64,000 bases of DNA from Anaerolineae bacterium (GCA_013178015.1 JABLXR010000024.1:25284-89283), one strand, 5' to 3'; counted from the stretch's first letter, positions 1-8,708 are shown. A program made the numbers and translations. The notes: a model not told the origin generated them from the letters alone.

Positions 1-69
1 GCGGTAGGGCGACCACAAAGCTACGCTGGCAACCGCAGTCGCTGTGTCCACAGCAAGGATGAGTTCCAT
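1..69 (-). CDS. tsaB: TsaB, tRNA threonylcarbamoyladenosine biosynthesis protein (5' end only)
   Basis: The first 23 codons read on the minus strand from an ATG at 67-69 and run off the window edge. They give MELILAVDTATAVASVAL followed by WSPYR. A start of the form (L)ILA-DTAT-x-x-x-S-V-A-L is the hallmark of TsaB, the ASKHA-fold partner of TsaD in making t6A37 on ANN-decoding tRNAs. TsaD itself is encoded at 29679-30758, so the two subunits are in the same neighbourhood but not in one operon. No good Shine-Dalgarno is visible upstream. The gene is divergent from the sensor kinase at 331. Only the N-terminus can be judged; a generic ASKHA protein is the alternative. Confidence 0.72.
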   Translation of the reverse strand, partial: MELILAVDTATAVASVALWSPYR

Positions 70-113
70 AGTGAAGCAGTATAGGGAACGGGTTTTGCCA
101 GTGTCAAAGGGCC

Positions 114-244
114 AGGTCACAGGGGATAGGGAATAGGTTACAGGGGGTAGGGAGTCGAGAGACGGCGGCGCCACTGGTTTCGCATGCCTTCCCTATTCCC
201 TATCCCCTGTAACCTATTCCCTATCCCCTGTTCCCTATCCCCTG
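114..244. repeat. Inverted array of degenerate heptanucleotide repeats (site A)
   Basis: The left arm (114-153) is a run of 7-mers such as AGGTCAC, AGGGGAT, AGGGAAT, AGGTTAC and AGGGGGT. The right arm (189-244) is the reverse complement of the same vocabulary, with more units. The 35-nt centre is unrelated, so the whole can fold as a long imperfect hairpin. It fills most of the divergent gap between tsaB and the kinase at 331. The same heptamers recur near 33215-33364 and 51546-51594. Confidence 0.9.
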
Positions 245-253
245 CCTGGCTGC

Positions 254-259
254 TATAAT
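254..259 (+). promoter_or_regulatory. Candidate -10 box (TATAAT) for the sensor kinase
   Basis: A perfect TATAAT lies 10 nt past the repeat array and 72 nt before the kinase ATG at 331. With a 17-nt spacer the -35 position (TTCCCT, 231-236) would fall inside the heptamer array and is a poor match. If this is a real promoter, the array contributes its upstream element. Confidence 0.4.
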
Positions 260-330
260 CCGCGTGCCCAGCCTTCGGCGCCGCTGCCACATCTCATGCA
301 AACGCCAACTGCGAGTGATCCGGTTCCGTC

Positions 331-3300
331 ATGGACCCAGTTGCCCACCTGACCCTTATAGAGGCCTGGCGCGCTCCAATGCTGCTCTCGCCTTCCCGAG
401 CCAGCGCCTACTACGCGCTCGTGGCCGCGAGCGTGGTCCTAGTGGCCCTGGCGTTGCTGCACTCCCGACGCAGTTACCTAGTGCGGCGCTGGCCGGCAGG
501 TGCTTCGGCGGCGTTGGTGCCCCCGGCGCTGCTGGCGGCGCACGTCGCCGTGCTGCACGTCTGGCCGGGCTCGTACGCCTGGATGACCGGCGGTGCCGGC
601 CTGCTGGTGCCGGTACTGGTACTGGTTCCGGTGACGGTGGCGGCCGCCCGCACCCGCCCTCTCGAGGCTGCCCTAGTGGGCCTGACCAGCTCGGCCGCGG
701 TGGCGCTCTGGTACAGCCACAACCCCCTCACCTGCCTCGAAGGGGCCTACTACGGCGTGTTCCTGAGCTACCTCCTCACTCAGTCCTACCGTGGCCGCCT
801 GTTCTCCCTCCTGCGGCAGCCGCTGCTGGCCGCCCCCCTGGCTGCCCTGCTCACCACACCGGTGACCTTCCTGGCCGCCCATTCGACCACCTTCGGCCCT
901 CCACTGACTAGCCTCCTTGCCGCCTGGAATCAGTCCCTCGTTGCCGGAGCAACGCTCATCTTCCAGGCCAACCTGGCTGGCCTCCTGGTGCAAGTGCTCT
1001 ACCTGGCCGGACTGCGCCGGCCTGTCCCCATCGCGTCACGCGTCGCCCCCTACTCCCGCTCCCTCCGCGGCCAGCTTCTGGCCGCGTACGTCCCCACTGC
1101 CGGGCTGGCGCTCGCCGCAGTGCTTACCCTACTGGGGACCTCCGCCATCTCTAGCGCCACCCGCTGGGCTTTCGATGAGGCCGCCCGCGACGCCAGCAGC
1201 GCCGCCCAGCGCCTCTCCCGCGCCCTGGAACAGGGGCAGGAGTTCTTGCGCCTCAGCCTGACCGACGATGACTTCGCCGACCCAGCCCGGCGCGAACAGA
1301 GTCTGCGCCTTTCGCTCGAACTGCACCGCGACTTCTCTGCCCTTCTGTTGACCGAGAATGGCGAGCTGGTCGCCGCCGTGACTGTTTCGGGGGAGCCGGT
1401 CAGCCTGACGCCGGTGGAGCGAGAGGCCCTGGCGAGCCTGTCGCCGGAGAGCGCCGCCGTCACTACCATGCACCGGGACGCTGAGGGCCCGTTGATCACT
1501 CTCATATCTCCCGAGGGGCCCTCAGGCCGGCTCTTGGGCCGCATGCGCCCCACCCGTAGCCAGGTGTGGCAGGACATCATCGGCGACCTCCAGTGGACGG
1601 TAGACGCCGGCAACGGGTTCGTGGTGGACGAGCAGCACCGCATCCTCGCTCATCCCGATCCCACCTACGTGCTGGCCGTCTGGGACGCGCGCCCACAGTA
1701 TGCCCGTGTCTACGCCACGGCCACCGGGGCCGCCTACGACGCCCCCGATAGCGCGGGAGTCAGACACCTGGTGTATGTCTTGCCCGTTGCCGGCTATCCC
1801 TGGCAGGTGGTCATCGAGATCCCCAGCGAGGTTGTGCTCGGGTTGGCGCTGGACCTGGCCTTGCCCAGCCTTCTGCTCACCATAGCCCTGGCTGCCATCG
1901 GCACTCTTCTGGTGCTGTGGTGGGCCTGGCGGTACTCCCAGCCTCTCATGCGCCTGGCCGCCACCGCCAGCGAGATCGCTGCCGGGGACTTGAGCGTGGC
2001 CGCCGACGTCGGCGGTCACGACGAGATCGGCCACCTCGGCCGCTCCTTCGAGGAGATGCGCCTCTCGCTCCACCGTCGGCTTACCGACCTGCTCATGCTC
2101 CTGGACGTAAGCCGCTCCGTCTCCGCCAGTTACGCCTGGTCCTTTCGCCCCATCCTCCGGGCGGCTATCACCGGCACCCAAGCGGCGGCGGCCTGCGTCT
2201 GCCTGGACGAGCCTGGCCCCGGCCAGCCGGTAGCGCGCGAGGGCGACTTCGATGCCTGGGACGACATCCTCCCCGGCATGCAGCCGATCGCCCGCGAAGC
2301 CAGGCGCCATCACCGTCCCATCCCGGTGCGCAGCGTGGCCCGCTACTTCCGCGGTGTCTCCGGCAAGGCCCTGGCCACCGATGTGCGGTCGGCCATCTGC
2401 CTGCCGCTGGCTGCCGGAGAGAGGGACGTAGGCGTCATGTGGGTCCTCTACGCCGATCGCCGCCACTTCGACGAGCAGGACTACCGCCTCCTCTCCACTT
2501 TGGGAGCCCAGGCGGCCGTGGTGTACGAGAATAGCCGGTTGCTCACCGAGGCCCAGAGCGAGCGAGGGCGCCTACGCGCCATCCTAGCCAGTACTTCGGA
2601 CCCCATCGTGGTGGCCGATCAGGAAGGGCGGCTGGTGCTGGCCAACCCGGCGGCCGAGCGGGTCTTGGGGCTGGAGCGCTCACGCAAGAGGACGCCAGCC
2701 CGGGACGTCGTGCGCGATCCGTCGCTCCGCATGCTGCTGGAGATGCCGCTCAGCCAGTCGTGCCTCACCCGCGAGCTGCACCTCGACAGCGGCGCCACCT
2801 TGTCCGCAGCAGTCTCGCCCATCACCCTGGACGACGGCGGGAGCGGCGGCCGGGTCATAGTCATGCGGGACGTCACCGAGCTGAAGCAGAGGGAGCAGGC
2901 TCAGGCCGACTTCGTGGCCAACCTGTCCCGGGACGTGCGCACGCCTCTGACCTTCCTGCGCGGCTACGCCAGCATGATCCCCCGAGTGGGAGACCTCAAC
3001 TCCCAGCAGCAGGATTTCGTCGAGCGTATCATCCGCAACGTGGATCACGTCTCTGGAATGCTCGATTGCCTGGTGGACCTCAACACCATCGAACGGGGCG
3101 AAGGGGCGCACCTGGAACGGTGTAGCGTGGCCGGTGCCATCGAGGCAGCCTTGGCATCGCTACGTCCGGAGATCGAGAAGCGCGAGCACAACATCCGTCT
3201 GTCCCTGCCGCCCAATCCGCCCCTGGTGGAGGCCGACCGCAACCTGCTCATCCGTGCCCTGACCGCGCTGATAGATAACTCCGTCAAGTACACCAGCAAG

Positions 3301-3588
3301 GGGGGAACCATCGGCATCCAAGTGCTCCATGAGCAAGGGGGAGTGCTGGTGGCCGTCAGTGATACTGGGATCGGCATTGCCCCCGCTGATCAGATGCGCA
3401 TTTTCGACCGGTTCTACCGGGTGGACCGATCCGAAGTACAGGCCGTGAGCGGATACGGCCTGGGCCTGCCTATCGTAAAGGCGGTGGCAGACTGGCACGG
3501 GGGACGAGTGTGGGTGGAGAGCGAACTGGGACGAGGTAGCCGGTTCTGTCTCTGGCTCCCCCGCCACGAAGCGCCCATGGGGATCTGA
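331..3588 (+). CDS. Membrane sensor histidine kinase-like protein (HAMP-GAF-PAS), phospho-acceptor His replaced by Arg
   Basis: This is a 1085-aa protein. Roughly residues 25-240 are a block of hydrophobic segments, followed by an extracytoplasmic sensor (about 250-500, Cache-like), a transmembrane segment, HAMP (about 530-585), GAF (about 590-740), PAS (about 745-850), a HisKA-like helix pair (about 855-925) and HATPase_c (about 965-1080). The ATP site looks intact: N box ALIDNSVKYTS, G1 DTGIGI, F box FDRFYRV, G2 GYGLGLP. The H box reads NLSRDVRTPL where [10 protein letters not shown] is expected, so the acceptor position is Arg867 (nt 2929-2931). It is therefore probably unable to autophosphorylate there and may act as a pseudokinase or a partner in a heterodimer. 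No response regulator is adjacent. The ATG is preceded by a possible promoter at 254-259. Confidence 0.9.
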   Translation: MDPVAHLTLIEAWRAPMLLSPSRASAYYALVAASVVLVALALLHSRRSYLVRRWPAGASAALVPPALLAAHVAVLHVWPGSYAWMTGGAGLLVPVLVLVPVTVAAARTRPLEAALVGLTSSAAVALWYSHNPLTCLEGAYYGVFLSYLLTQSYRGRLFSLLRQPLLAAPLAALLTTPVTFLAAHSTTFGPPLTSLLAAWNQSLVAGATLIFQANLAGLLVQVLYLAGLRRPVPIASRVAPYSRSLRGQLLAAYVPTAGLALAAVLTLLGTSAISSATRWAFDEAARDASSAAQRLSRALEQGQEFLRLSLTDDDFADPARREQSLRLSLELHRDFSALLLTENGELVAAVTVSGEPVSLTPVEREALASLSPESAAVTTMHRDAEGPLITLISPEGPSGRLLGRMRPTRSQVWQDIIGDLQWTVDAGNGFVVDEQHRILAHPDPTYVLAVWDARPQYARVYATATGAAYDAPDSAGVRHLVYVLPVAGYPWQVVIEIPSEVVLGLALDLALPSLLLTIALAAIGTLLVLWWAWRYSQPLMRLAATASEIAAGDLSVAADVGGHDEIGHLGRSFEEMRLSLHRRLTDLLMLLDVSRSVSASYAWSFRPILRAAITGTQAAAACVCLDEPGPGQPVAREGDFDAWDDILPGMQPIAREARRHHRPIPVRSVARYFRGVSGKALATDVRSAICLPLAAGERDVGVMWVLYADRRHFDEQDYRLLSTLGAQAAVVYENSRLLTEAQSERGRLRAILASTSDPIVVADQEGRLVLANPAAERVLGLERSRKRTPARDVVRDPSLRMLLEMPLSQSCLTRELHLDSGATLSAAVSPITLDDGGSGGRVIVMRDVTELKQREQAQADFVANLSRDVRTPLTFLRGYASMIPRVGDLNSQQQDFVERIIRNVDHVSGMLDCLVDLNTIERGEGAHLERCSVAGAIEAALASLRPEIEKREHNIRLSLPPNPPLVEADRNLLIRALTALIDNSVKYTSKGGTIGIQVLHEQGGVLVAVSDTGIGIAPADQMRIFDRFYRVDRSEVQAVSGYGLGLPIVKAVADWHGGRVWVESELGRGSRFCLWLPRHEAPMGI

Positions 3589-3591
3589 TCC

Positions 3592-3735
3592 ACCACAGAG
3601 CCCGCAGAGAGCGCCGAGGAACGAAGAGCAAGAGAAGTGAGGCAGTCGTTGAGGACGCACGAGGAGCAGGAATCGGGCTGTCTCCCATCTGCTCCTTCGC
3701 CTCCTCTCTGCGTTCTCGGCGGCCTCTGCGGTGAG
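3592..3735. repeat. Inverted array of 9-mer repeats (site B)
   Basis: Left units include ACCACAGAG, CCCGCAGAG and AGCGCCGAG. The right arm is the reverse complement of ACCGCAGAG, GCCGCCGAG and AACGCAGAG. The array begins 3 nt after the kinase stop codon and ends about 20 nt before ychF, filling the gap between two plus-strand genes. It could fold into a long hairpin and act as an mRNA 3' end or terminator. Confidence 0.82.
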
Positions 3736-3755
3736 ACCCGAAAGAGAGGCACCAG

Positions 3756-4853
3756 GTGAGCCTGCAGATCGGGATCGTCGGTTTGCCCAACGTAGGCAAG
3801 AGCACCCTCTTCAATGCCCTCACCCAAGCAGGGGCACAGGTGGCTGCCTATCCCTTCACCACCATTGACCCCAACGTGGGGGTAGTGCCCCTCCGCGATG
3901 AGCGCCTGGATTGGCTGGCTGAGCACGTCCGCCCGGAGCGAACCGTCCCGGCCACGGTGGAGTTCGTGGACATCGCCGGCCTGGTTCGAGGCGCCCATCG
4001 GGGCGAGGGCCTGGGCAATCAGTTCCTGCACCACATTCGCACCGTGGACGCGATAGCCTTGGTGGCGCGTGCCTTCGAGGACCCCGAGATCCCCCATGTA
4101 TCCTCCACGGTGGACCCGCTGGAAGACATACAGGTGGTGGAGACCGAGCTCATCCTGGCCGACATGGGTACGGTGGAGCGCCGGCTAGAGCGGGTCCGAG
4201 CAGAGGCGAAGGCCAAGCCACGGGAGCACGCCCCCCAGGTCGAGTTCCTGGGGCGCCTCCAGCAGCACCTGGACAGGGGAGAGAAGGTCCGGTCTCTCCC
4301 TAGAAGCGAAGAGGAGCAGGCGTTGCTGGACGGGCTGTTCCTCCTCACCAACAAGCCGCGCATGTACGTAGTCAACGTGGGAGAGGATCAGCTCGACCGA
4401 GTGGCCGAGGTGGTCTCTCCGGTGGAGGAGCGGGCGCGAGAGGAGGGCGTGCCGGTGGTGGCCATCTGTGCCCGGCTGGAGGCCGACCTAGCCGACTGGA
4501 CCGAAGAAGAAGCACGCCAGTACCGCCAGGAGCTGGGCCTGAGCGAATCGGGCCTGCAGACGGTGGTGCGGGTGGCCTTTGATCTTCTGGGTCTGGTGAC
4601 CTTCTTCACCATAGTGGGTGGGCGCGAGGTGCGGGCCTGGGAGATCAAGAGAGGCACTTCGGTGGTGCGCGCAGCCGGCAGAATACACAGCGACATGGAG
4701 AGAGGCTTCATTCGGGCCGAGGTGATCGCCTTCGAGGACCTGAGGGCGGCCGGATCGGTCGCAGCCGCTCGGGAGCGGGGCCTGCTCCGAGCCGAAGGCC
4801 GCGACTATCCGGTGCAGGACGGCGACGTCATTCAGATCCGCTTCAGCGCCTGA
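3756..4853 (+). CDS. ychF: Obg-family P-loop ATPase YchF
   Basis: The 365-aa length is normal for YchF/OLA1, a cytosolic ribosome-associated ATPase linked to oxidative stress and translation. The P-loop GLPNVGKST is at residues 9-17, switch II follows the DIAG motif, and the G4 position reads [10 protein letters not shown] rather than the NKxD of true GTPases, which explains ATP preference in this family. The C-terminal TGS domain is clear ([18 protein letters not shown] to the end). The start is GTG at 3756, with AGAGAGG upstream. Downstream it converges on the ygbA-like gene across repeat site C. Confidence 0.96.
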   Translation: MSLQIGIVGLPNVGKSTLFNALTQAGAQVAAYPFTTIDPNVGVVPLRDERLDWLAEHVRPERTVPATVEFVDIAGLVRGAHRGEGLGNQFLHHIRTVDAIALVARAFEDPEIPHVSSTVDPLEDIQVVETELILADMGTVERRLERVRAEAKAKPREHAPQVEFLGRLQQHLDRGEKVRSLPRSEEEQALLDGLFLLTNKPRMYVVNVGEDQLDRVAEVVSPVEERAREEGVPVVAICARLEADLADWTEEEARQYRQELGLSESGLQTVVRVAFDLLGLVTFFTIVGGREVRAWEIKRGTSVVRAAGRIHSDMERGFIRAEVIAFEDLRAAGSVAAARERGLLRAEGRDYPVQDGDVIQIRFSA

Positions 4854-4854
4854 G

Positions 4855-4996
4855 TTTCACCGCCGAGACCGCAGAGACCGCGGAGGAAACGGAGGGAAGA
4901 CATATGCTCCAGTTCCTCACCAGCCCCTTGAGAGGGTCTGCTCTACCCGCTTCCCCCCGGCGTTCTCTCTGCGCTCTCGGCGCTCTCGGCGGTGAA
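4855..4996. repeat. Inverted array of 9-mer repeats (site C) between convergent genes
   Basis: Left units are ACCGCCGAG, ACCGCAGAG, ACCGCGGAG and GAAACGGAG. The right arm reads the complement of ACCGCCGAG, AGCGCCGAG and AGCGCAGAG. The array starts 2 nt after the ychF stop and ends 18 nt before the stop of the minus-strand gene at 5015. The position suits a bidirectional terminator. Same unit family as site B. Confidence 0.85.
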
Positions 4997-5014
4997 GCCT
5001 CCCGGCGATCGGGC

Positions 5015-5308
5015 CTACAGGAAGTAGTGGCGCAGCAAGTCCAGACGGCCCTTGAGGATGAGCCGTTTGCCAGAGTAGCGCATCACCTCGCGGATGCGCT
5101 CCCGGTAGGCAGGCCGGTAGCAGTGGATGGGGCAGTGCTTGCAGGCCGGCTTGGGATCGTGGGGGCAGCGCCTCAGGCGCTCCTCGGCGTAAGCCAGCAG
5201 GTCCGCACACTCCGGGCAGAGCGTGCCCCTGCTAGTGTGGTGCTTGCCTTGGCAGAAGATGGCGATGAATTGCTCCAGTACGTAACGGTCCTTCTCTCTG
5301 TCCTTCAC
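5015..5308 (-). CDS. YgbA-like (nitrous-oxide-stimulated promoter family) protein
   Basis: This is a 97-aa cytosolic protein. The pattern is a short helical start with AIFCQGKHH, then a cysteine-rich core CPECADLLAYAEERLRRC, CKHCPIHCY, a basic RERIREVMRYSG segment and a C-terminal hydrophobic tail. This arrangement is characteristic of the YgbA_NO family, members of which are induced by NO/N2O stress through NsrR in enterobacteria; their biochemical role is not established. The conserved Cys and His residues suggest a metal or Fe-S site. It is a stand-alone gene, convergent with ychF. No regulator is adjacent. Confidence 0.8.
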   Translation of the reverse strand: MKDREKDRYVLEQFIAIFCQGKHHTSRGTLCPECADLLAYAEERLRRCPHDPKPACKHCPIHCYRPAYRERIREVMRYSGKRLILKGRLDLLRHYFL

Positions 5309-5563
5309 GCTCAGCTCGCTCGATCGGCGTTCTTCTCCGCGCCCTCGACAGGAGGATGACGGGCATACCCTGGTCCGCTCGACAGCTGGGCCAGACCCTT
5401 CCTGCCAGCAGACGCCGGGACGCGGCAGATGTTGACTGTAGCGGTAGCAATTACTCTTGGCAAGCCCGTCGCCTTTGACGGAAGCGGGGCTCCGGCGCTA
5501 GACTCGCCCCGCCAGGGCTGGGGGGACGTCCTATCTTCCGGCGATGCACCGGCGGGAGAGGCG

Positions 5564-6565
5564 ATGGCCGCAACGCGCGAGTTCGATGTAGTTGTGGCGG
5601 GTGAGATCAACGTGGACCTCATCCTGACGGGGGAAACGGTTCGCCCGGAGTTCGGTCGAGAGAAGCTAGTAGCCGACGCCACCCTGACCATGGGTTCCTC
5701 TTCCGTCATCTTCGCCTGCGGCGCCGCCCGGTTGGGTCTGAGAGTGGCGTTCGTGGGTAAGGTGGGGAAGGATGCTTTCGGCGACTTCATGCTCCGGGGG
5801 ATGCAGGAGCGCGGAGTGGACATCCAAGCCGTCTACCGGGTGGATGAGCCCAAGACGGGCATCACTGTGAGCCTCTCCGAGCCCCGAGACCGGGCCATGC
5901 TCACCTACGCCGGTGCCATCGCTGAGCTGCGCGCCGACGAGGTGCTCGACCAGCACCTGAGCTCGGCCCGTCACCTGCACGTTAGCTCTGCCTTCCTGCA
6001 GAGACGGCTCTTGCCAGACCTGGAAGGCCTCTTCGCCCGGGCCCACCGTCTAGGCTGCACTACCTCCCTCGATACAGGGTGGGACCCAGAGGAGCAGTGG
6101 GACGGTGCCGTCACCCGGGCCTTAGCGGGGGCGGACGTCTTCATGCCCAATGAGGAGGAGGCGCCCCGCATAGCCGGCACGGACAGCCCAGAGGAGGCGC
6201 TGGCGGTGCTCGCTGAGCGAGTGCCCCTAGTGGCAATCAAGCTGGGGAGGCGGGGGGCCATCGCCGCCACTGGCAATGAGCGCGCTGCTTGTGAGTCCTA
6301 TCCGGTCCGCGTGGTGGATACCACTGGAGCAGGAGACTCATTCAACGCTGGCCTGGTGTACGGCTTCCTGCACCACTGGAGTCTGCAGCGGAGCCTGCAA
6401 CTTGGTTGCGCCTGCGGCGCCCTATCGGCCCGGGCCGCCGGTGGCACGGCGGCACAGCCAACTCTGGAGGAGGCATTGACACTGATCGGCCAGGCGAGCG
6501 CTTCGGCCAATCTCGCCCGTGCCACTGAAACGGAAGAGCCGAGAGGAGGGGACCGTGCTGAGTGA
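5564..6565 (+). CDS. PfkB-family carbohydrate/nucleoside kinase
   Basis: The 333-aa ribokinase-fold enzyme transfers phosphate from ATP to a sugar or nucleoside hydroxyl. The N-terminus FDVVVAGEINVDLIL and the C-terminal signature DTTGAGDSFNAG, with catalytic Asp and anion hole, are both present, as is the GGTAAQPTLEEA ending. Substrate cannot be read from sequence. An open frame extends to 5429, but ATG at 5564 with GGCGGGAGAGG upstream starts at the conserved N-terminus and is preferred. The 3' end overlaps the next gene by 11 bp, so the two are probably co-translated. Confidence 0.9.
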   Translation: MAATREFDVVVAGEINVDLILTGETVRPEFGREKLVADATLTMGSSSVIFACGAARLGLRVAFVGKVGKDAFGDFMLRGMQERGVDIQAVYRVDEPKTGITVSLSEPRDRAMLTYAGAIAELRADEVLDQHLSSARHLHVSSAFLQRRLLPDLEGLFARAHRLGCTTSLDTGWDPEEQWDGAVTRALAGADVFMPNEEEAPRIAGTDSPEEALAVLAERVPLVAIKLGRRGAIAATGNERAACESYPVRVVDTTGAGDSFNAGLVYGFLHHWSLQRSLQLGCACGALSARAAGGTAAQPTLEEALTLIGQASASANLARATETEEPRGGDRAE

Positions 6566-7403
6566 GCCCGATCGGGAGACGCGACTTGAGTACCTGAGGC
6601 CGGACGAGATCCTGGCAGAGCGTAACCATCGCCCCCTGGTGTTCCTCCCCACCGGCTGTATCGAGTGGCACGGGCCCCACCTACCCCTCGGGGTAGACGT
6701 CATTCTAGCCCACGAGGTGGCAGTTCGGCTGGCTCGGAAAGTGGGCGGGGTGGTACACCCCTGCATCTTCTGTGGCACGGAGCGAGAGCGGCGTCCCGAG
6801 ATGCTGCGCGACATCGGCTTCCAGGGCGATGAGTGGGTGGTGGGCATGGACTTCCCCGCCAATGCGCTCCCCAGTCCCTACTACCCGGAGGAGATCTTCG
6901 CCCTGATGGTGCGAGAGGCGCTGTCCCGCCTGGTGGAGCTGGGCTACCGCCTGATCGCCATCGTCAACGGGCACGGGGCCGAGAACCAGATCGCTACCCT
7001 ACACCGCCTGGCAGCGCTCTTCAGCGCCAGGACCGAGGCCCGAGTGGAGGTGCTCCTGCCCTTCCCAGAAGAGCAGGACGAGACGGGTACCCCGACCACC
7101 GCCGCCGGTCACGCCGATATCTACGAGACCTCGGCCATGCTGGCTCTGCACCCAACCCGGGTGGACCTGGATCGCCTACCGGCGTTGGATTATCCCCTGC
7201 GCAACGTGGACTGGGCGGTGGTGGACGGTCCCACCTTCTCCGGCCGGCCCACCCCCCAGCACACGGTGCGCACCGAGTCCGACCCTCGCTACGCCACTTC
7301 CGAGGCGGGCTCCATCTTTCTGGAAGAGATCGTATCCGAGCTGGCCGAACGGGTGCGGGAGAGCTTACGGCAGATCAGGATCGAGGGAGCGAGGAACGGT
7401 TGA
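6555..7403 (+). CDS. Creatininase family amidohydrolase
   Basis: This 282-aa protein has the creatininase/FAPy-deformylase metal-binding pattern: GCIEWHGPHLPLGVD (Glu, His, Asp ligands) near residues 35-49, VNGHGAEN in the middle, and a later AGHADIYETS motif carrying the Glu ligand. Family members hydrolyse cyclic amides such as creatinine or formamidopyrimidine intermediates. The start is GTG at 6555, preceded by GAGAGGAGGGGACC, inside the end of the PfkB gene. A longer ORF from 6519 lacks a good ribosome site. Coupling to a sugar/nucleoside kinase suggests a small catabolic unit with unknown substrate. Confidence 0.88.
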   Translation: MLSEPDRETRLEYLRPDEILAERNHRPLVFLPTGCIEWHGPHLPLGVDVILAHEVAVRLARKVGGVVHPCIFCGTERERRPEMLRDIGFQGDEWVVGMDFPANALPSPYYPEEIFALMVREALSRLVELGYRLIAIVNGHGAENQIATLHRLAALFSARTEARVEVLLPFPEEQDETGTPTTAAGHADIYETSAMLALHPTRVDLDRLPALDYPLRNVDWAVVDGPTFSGRPTPQHTVRTESDPRYATSEAGSIFLEEIVSELAERVRESLRQIRIEGARNG

Positions 7404-7468
7404 GGCGCAGACAGGCCATGGGGGCGTCCTCGGTACCGAACCCGTGAGGGACAGCGTGGAAGGGTGGA

Positions 7469-7918
7469 TCAGGCCGCGGGCGTGGCGAAGGGATTGAGAA
7501 CCCTCACGCCGTCGTAGGTCTGCCCGTGATTGAGGTCCTCGGTCCAGAGAGTGCTACAGCGTAGGCGGGCGGCGCTCACGATGATCATGGCGTCCCAGAA
7601 GGAGATGCAGTACTGCTGGCTCAGGTCAATGGCGGCCAAGACGTGACTGGCACTGGGCCTGTGGACCCGCCAGAAGGACAGAGACGAGACCACCTTGGCC
7701 GCATCCGTGGGAGAGAGCAATCGCGCGGTCCTACGCGTTGCGGTAACGTAGAACTCCTGCAGCACCTGCACGCTCAAGCAACCCTCCCTGGCTTCCCAGA
7801 GGCCACTGACCAGTTGCCGAGCCCGTTCGTACTTGGCCCCAGCAGTCGGGTCATGTGCGTAGACCAGGACGTTAGTATCTACGAACTGAAAGCCTCTAGC
7901 GGCGTTCGTGTAGCTCAT
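7469..7918 (-). CDS. vapC: VapC-like PIN-domain RNase toxin
   Basis: This 149-aa PIN-domain protein has the acidic catalytic set expected for Mg-dependent RNases: FVDTNVLVYAHD (Asp14), VLQEFYV (Glu), ISFWDAMII (Asp) and LWTEDLNHG (Asp). Typical VapC toxins are 130-150 aa and cleave tRNA or rRNA. It is immediately downstream of, and overlaps by 23 bp, the ribbon-helix-helix antitoxin gene, so the two form a type II toxin-antitoxin operon on the minus strand. The ATG at 7916-7918 is the only start that keeps the first catalytic Asp. Confidence 0.9.
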   Translation of the reverse strand: MSYTNAARGFQFVDTNVLVYAHDPTAGAKYERARQLVSGLWEAREGCLSVQVLQEFYVTATRRTARLLSPTDAAKVVSSLSFWRVHRPSASHVLAAIDLSQQYCISFWDAMIIVSAARLRCSTLWTEDLNHGQTYDGVRVLNPFATPAA

Positions 7919-8141
7919 CCCTAGATGCAGGAGGCTTTCCGTAGGTGCCGAGGTCGAAACCTCTCTCCATCAGTTCCATATGCTGCTGCCGGGCACGCTC
8001 GTATTCCTCGTCGTCCTCGACCAACTGCTCCAGAAAGCGGGCTATCAGGGCTGAGAGCGACATTCGGCGTCGTTCCGCGAGCAGCTTCGCTTTCCGCAGG
8101 ACGTCCTTGGGAACGGAGACGGTAACGTTCTGCTTCTCCAC
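7896..8141 (-). CDS. Ribbon-helix-helix antitoxin partner of VapC
   Basis: From a GTG at 8139-8141 the gene encodes 81 aa. The start is supported by GAGGGA five nt upstream. The N-terminus, VTVSVPKDVLRKAKLLAERR, is a beta strand followed by a helix of the RHH/DUF6364 type that dimerises on operator DNA. The second half (LEQLVEDDEEYERARQQHM) is an acidic helix likely to wrap the toxin. A longer open frame to 8564 has no coding character before this GTG. It overlaps vapC by 23 bp, and autoregulation of the pair is expected from the family. Confidence 0.85.
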   Translation of the reverse strand: MEKQNVTVSVPKDVLRKAKLLAERRRMSLSALIARFLEQLVEDDEEYERARQQHMELMERGFDLGTYGKPPASRDELHERR

Positions 8142-8312
8142 TCGTCCCTCCACGTGAGTTAGTGTAGCACGCGACGCAGTGCTCGCAAACCACGGTGACC
8201 AGCCCTGTGGACGCGGCGCCAGCACCCCAGGTGAAGCCCGCGCCCTTGACGGCCTCAGAACCCGCCCAGAGGGCAGCTTGCCTCCGACGCGGGCTCGCGG
8301 CATACTGCCTTC

Positions 8313-8609
8313 ATGACGGCCTCGAACCGAGGTAACCCCTGCCCCGACGGATGCGCTCGAAAGAGCTGCGATGATGGCTGCTCTCCCGACGCCCTTTCGG
8401 GGGGGGCCTACGAGCACCTCAACTGCCTGGTCGCCACCGCCGAGGGGGAGTGGTGGGAGTGCGACTGCGGCCGCCCGCTGGAGGAGCCCTCCACTCCGGG
8501 GACAACGGTGCAGTGCCCCTGTGGTCAGCAGTGGCGCTTCGACCGCTGGCCTCTGGGGCACCATCTCGGCGACGGGGAGACCACCGAGGTCGAGCCGCGC
8601 CGCATCTGA
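8313..8609 (+). CDS. Small cysteine-rich putative zinc-binding protein
   Basis: The 98-aa frame has strong G/C third positions through most of its length, which supports real coding. It contains CPDGC and CDDGC near the N-terminus and then a zinc-ribbon-like pair CDCG and CPCG about 27 residues apart (WWECDCGRP and VQCPCGQQW). No enzyme signature is seen and I do not recognise the family. It lies alone between the divergent VapBC promoter region and the CoA-transferase gene. A zinc ribbon involved in nucleic-acid or protein contacts is possible but unproven. Confidence 0.5.
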   Translation: MTASNRGNPCPDGCARKSCDDGCSPDALSGGAYEHLNCLVATAEGEWWECDCGRPLEEPSTPGTTVQCPCGQQWRFDRWPLGHHLGDGETTEVEPRRI

Positions 8610-8708
8610 TCCCCAAGAGGCATCGGGTGACGCCAGCGTCCTTTGACAGCGTCCGGCTGCCCTCCTACCCTTGATGCCACCGTCAACATGGCTATTCCGG
8701 AGGTGTAG

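Noticed and set aside
4904..5359. 151-codon plus-strand frame opposite the ygbA-like gene
   Set aside because: The minus-strand protein has the conserved Cys pattern; the plus frame is its shadow plus repeat site C.
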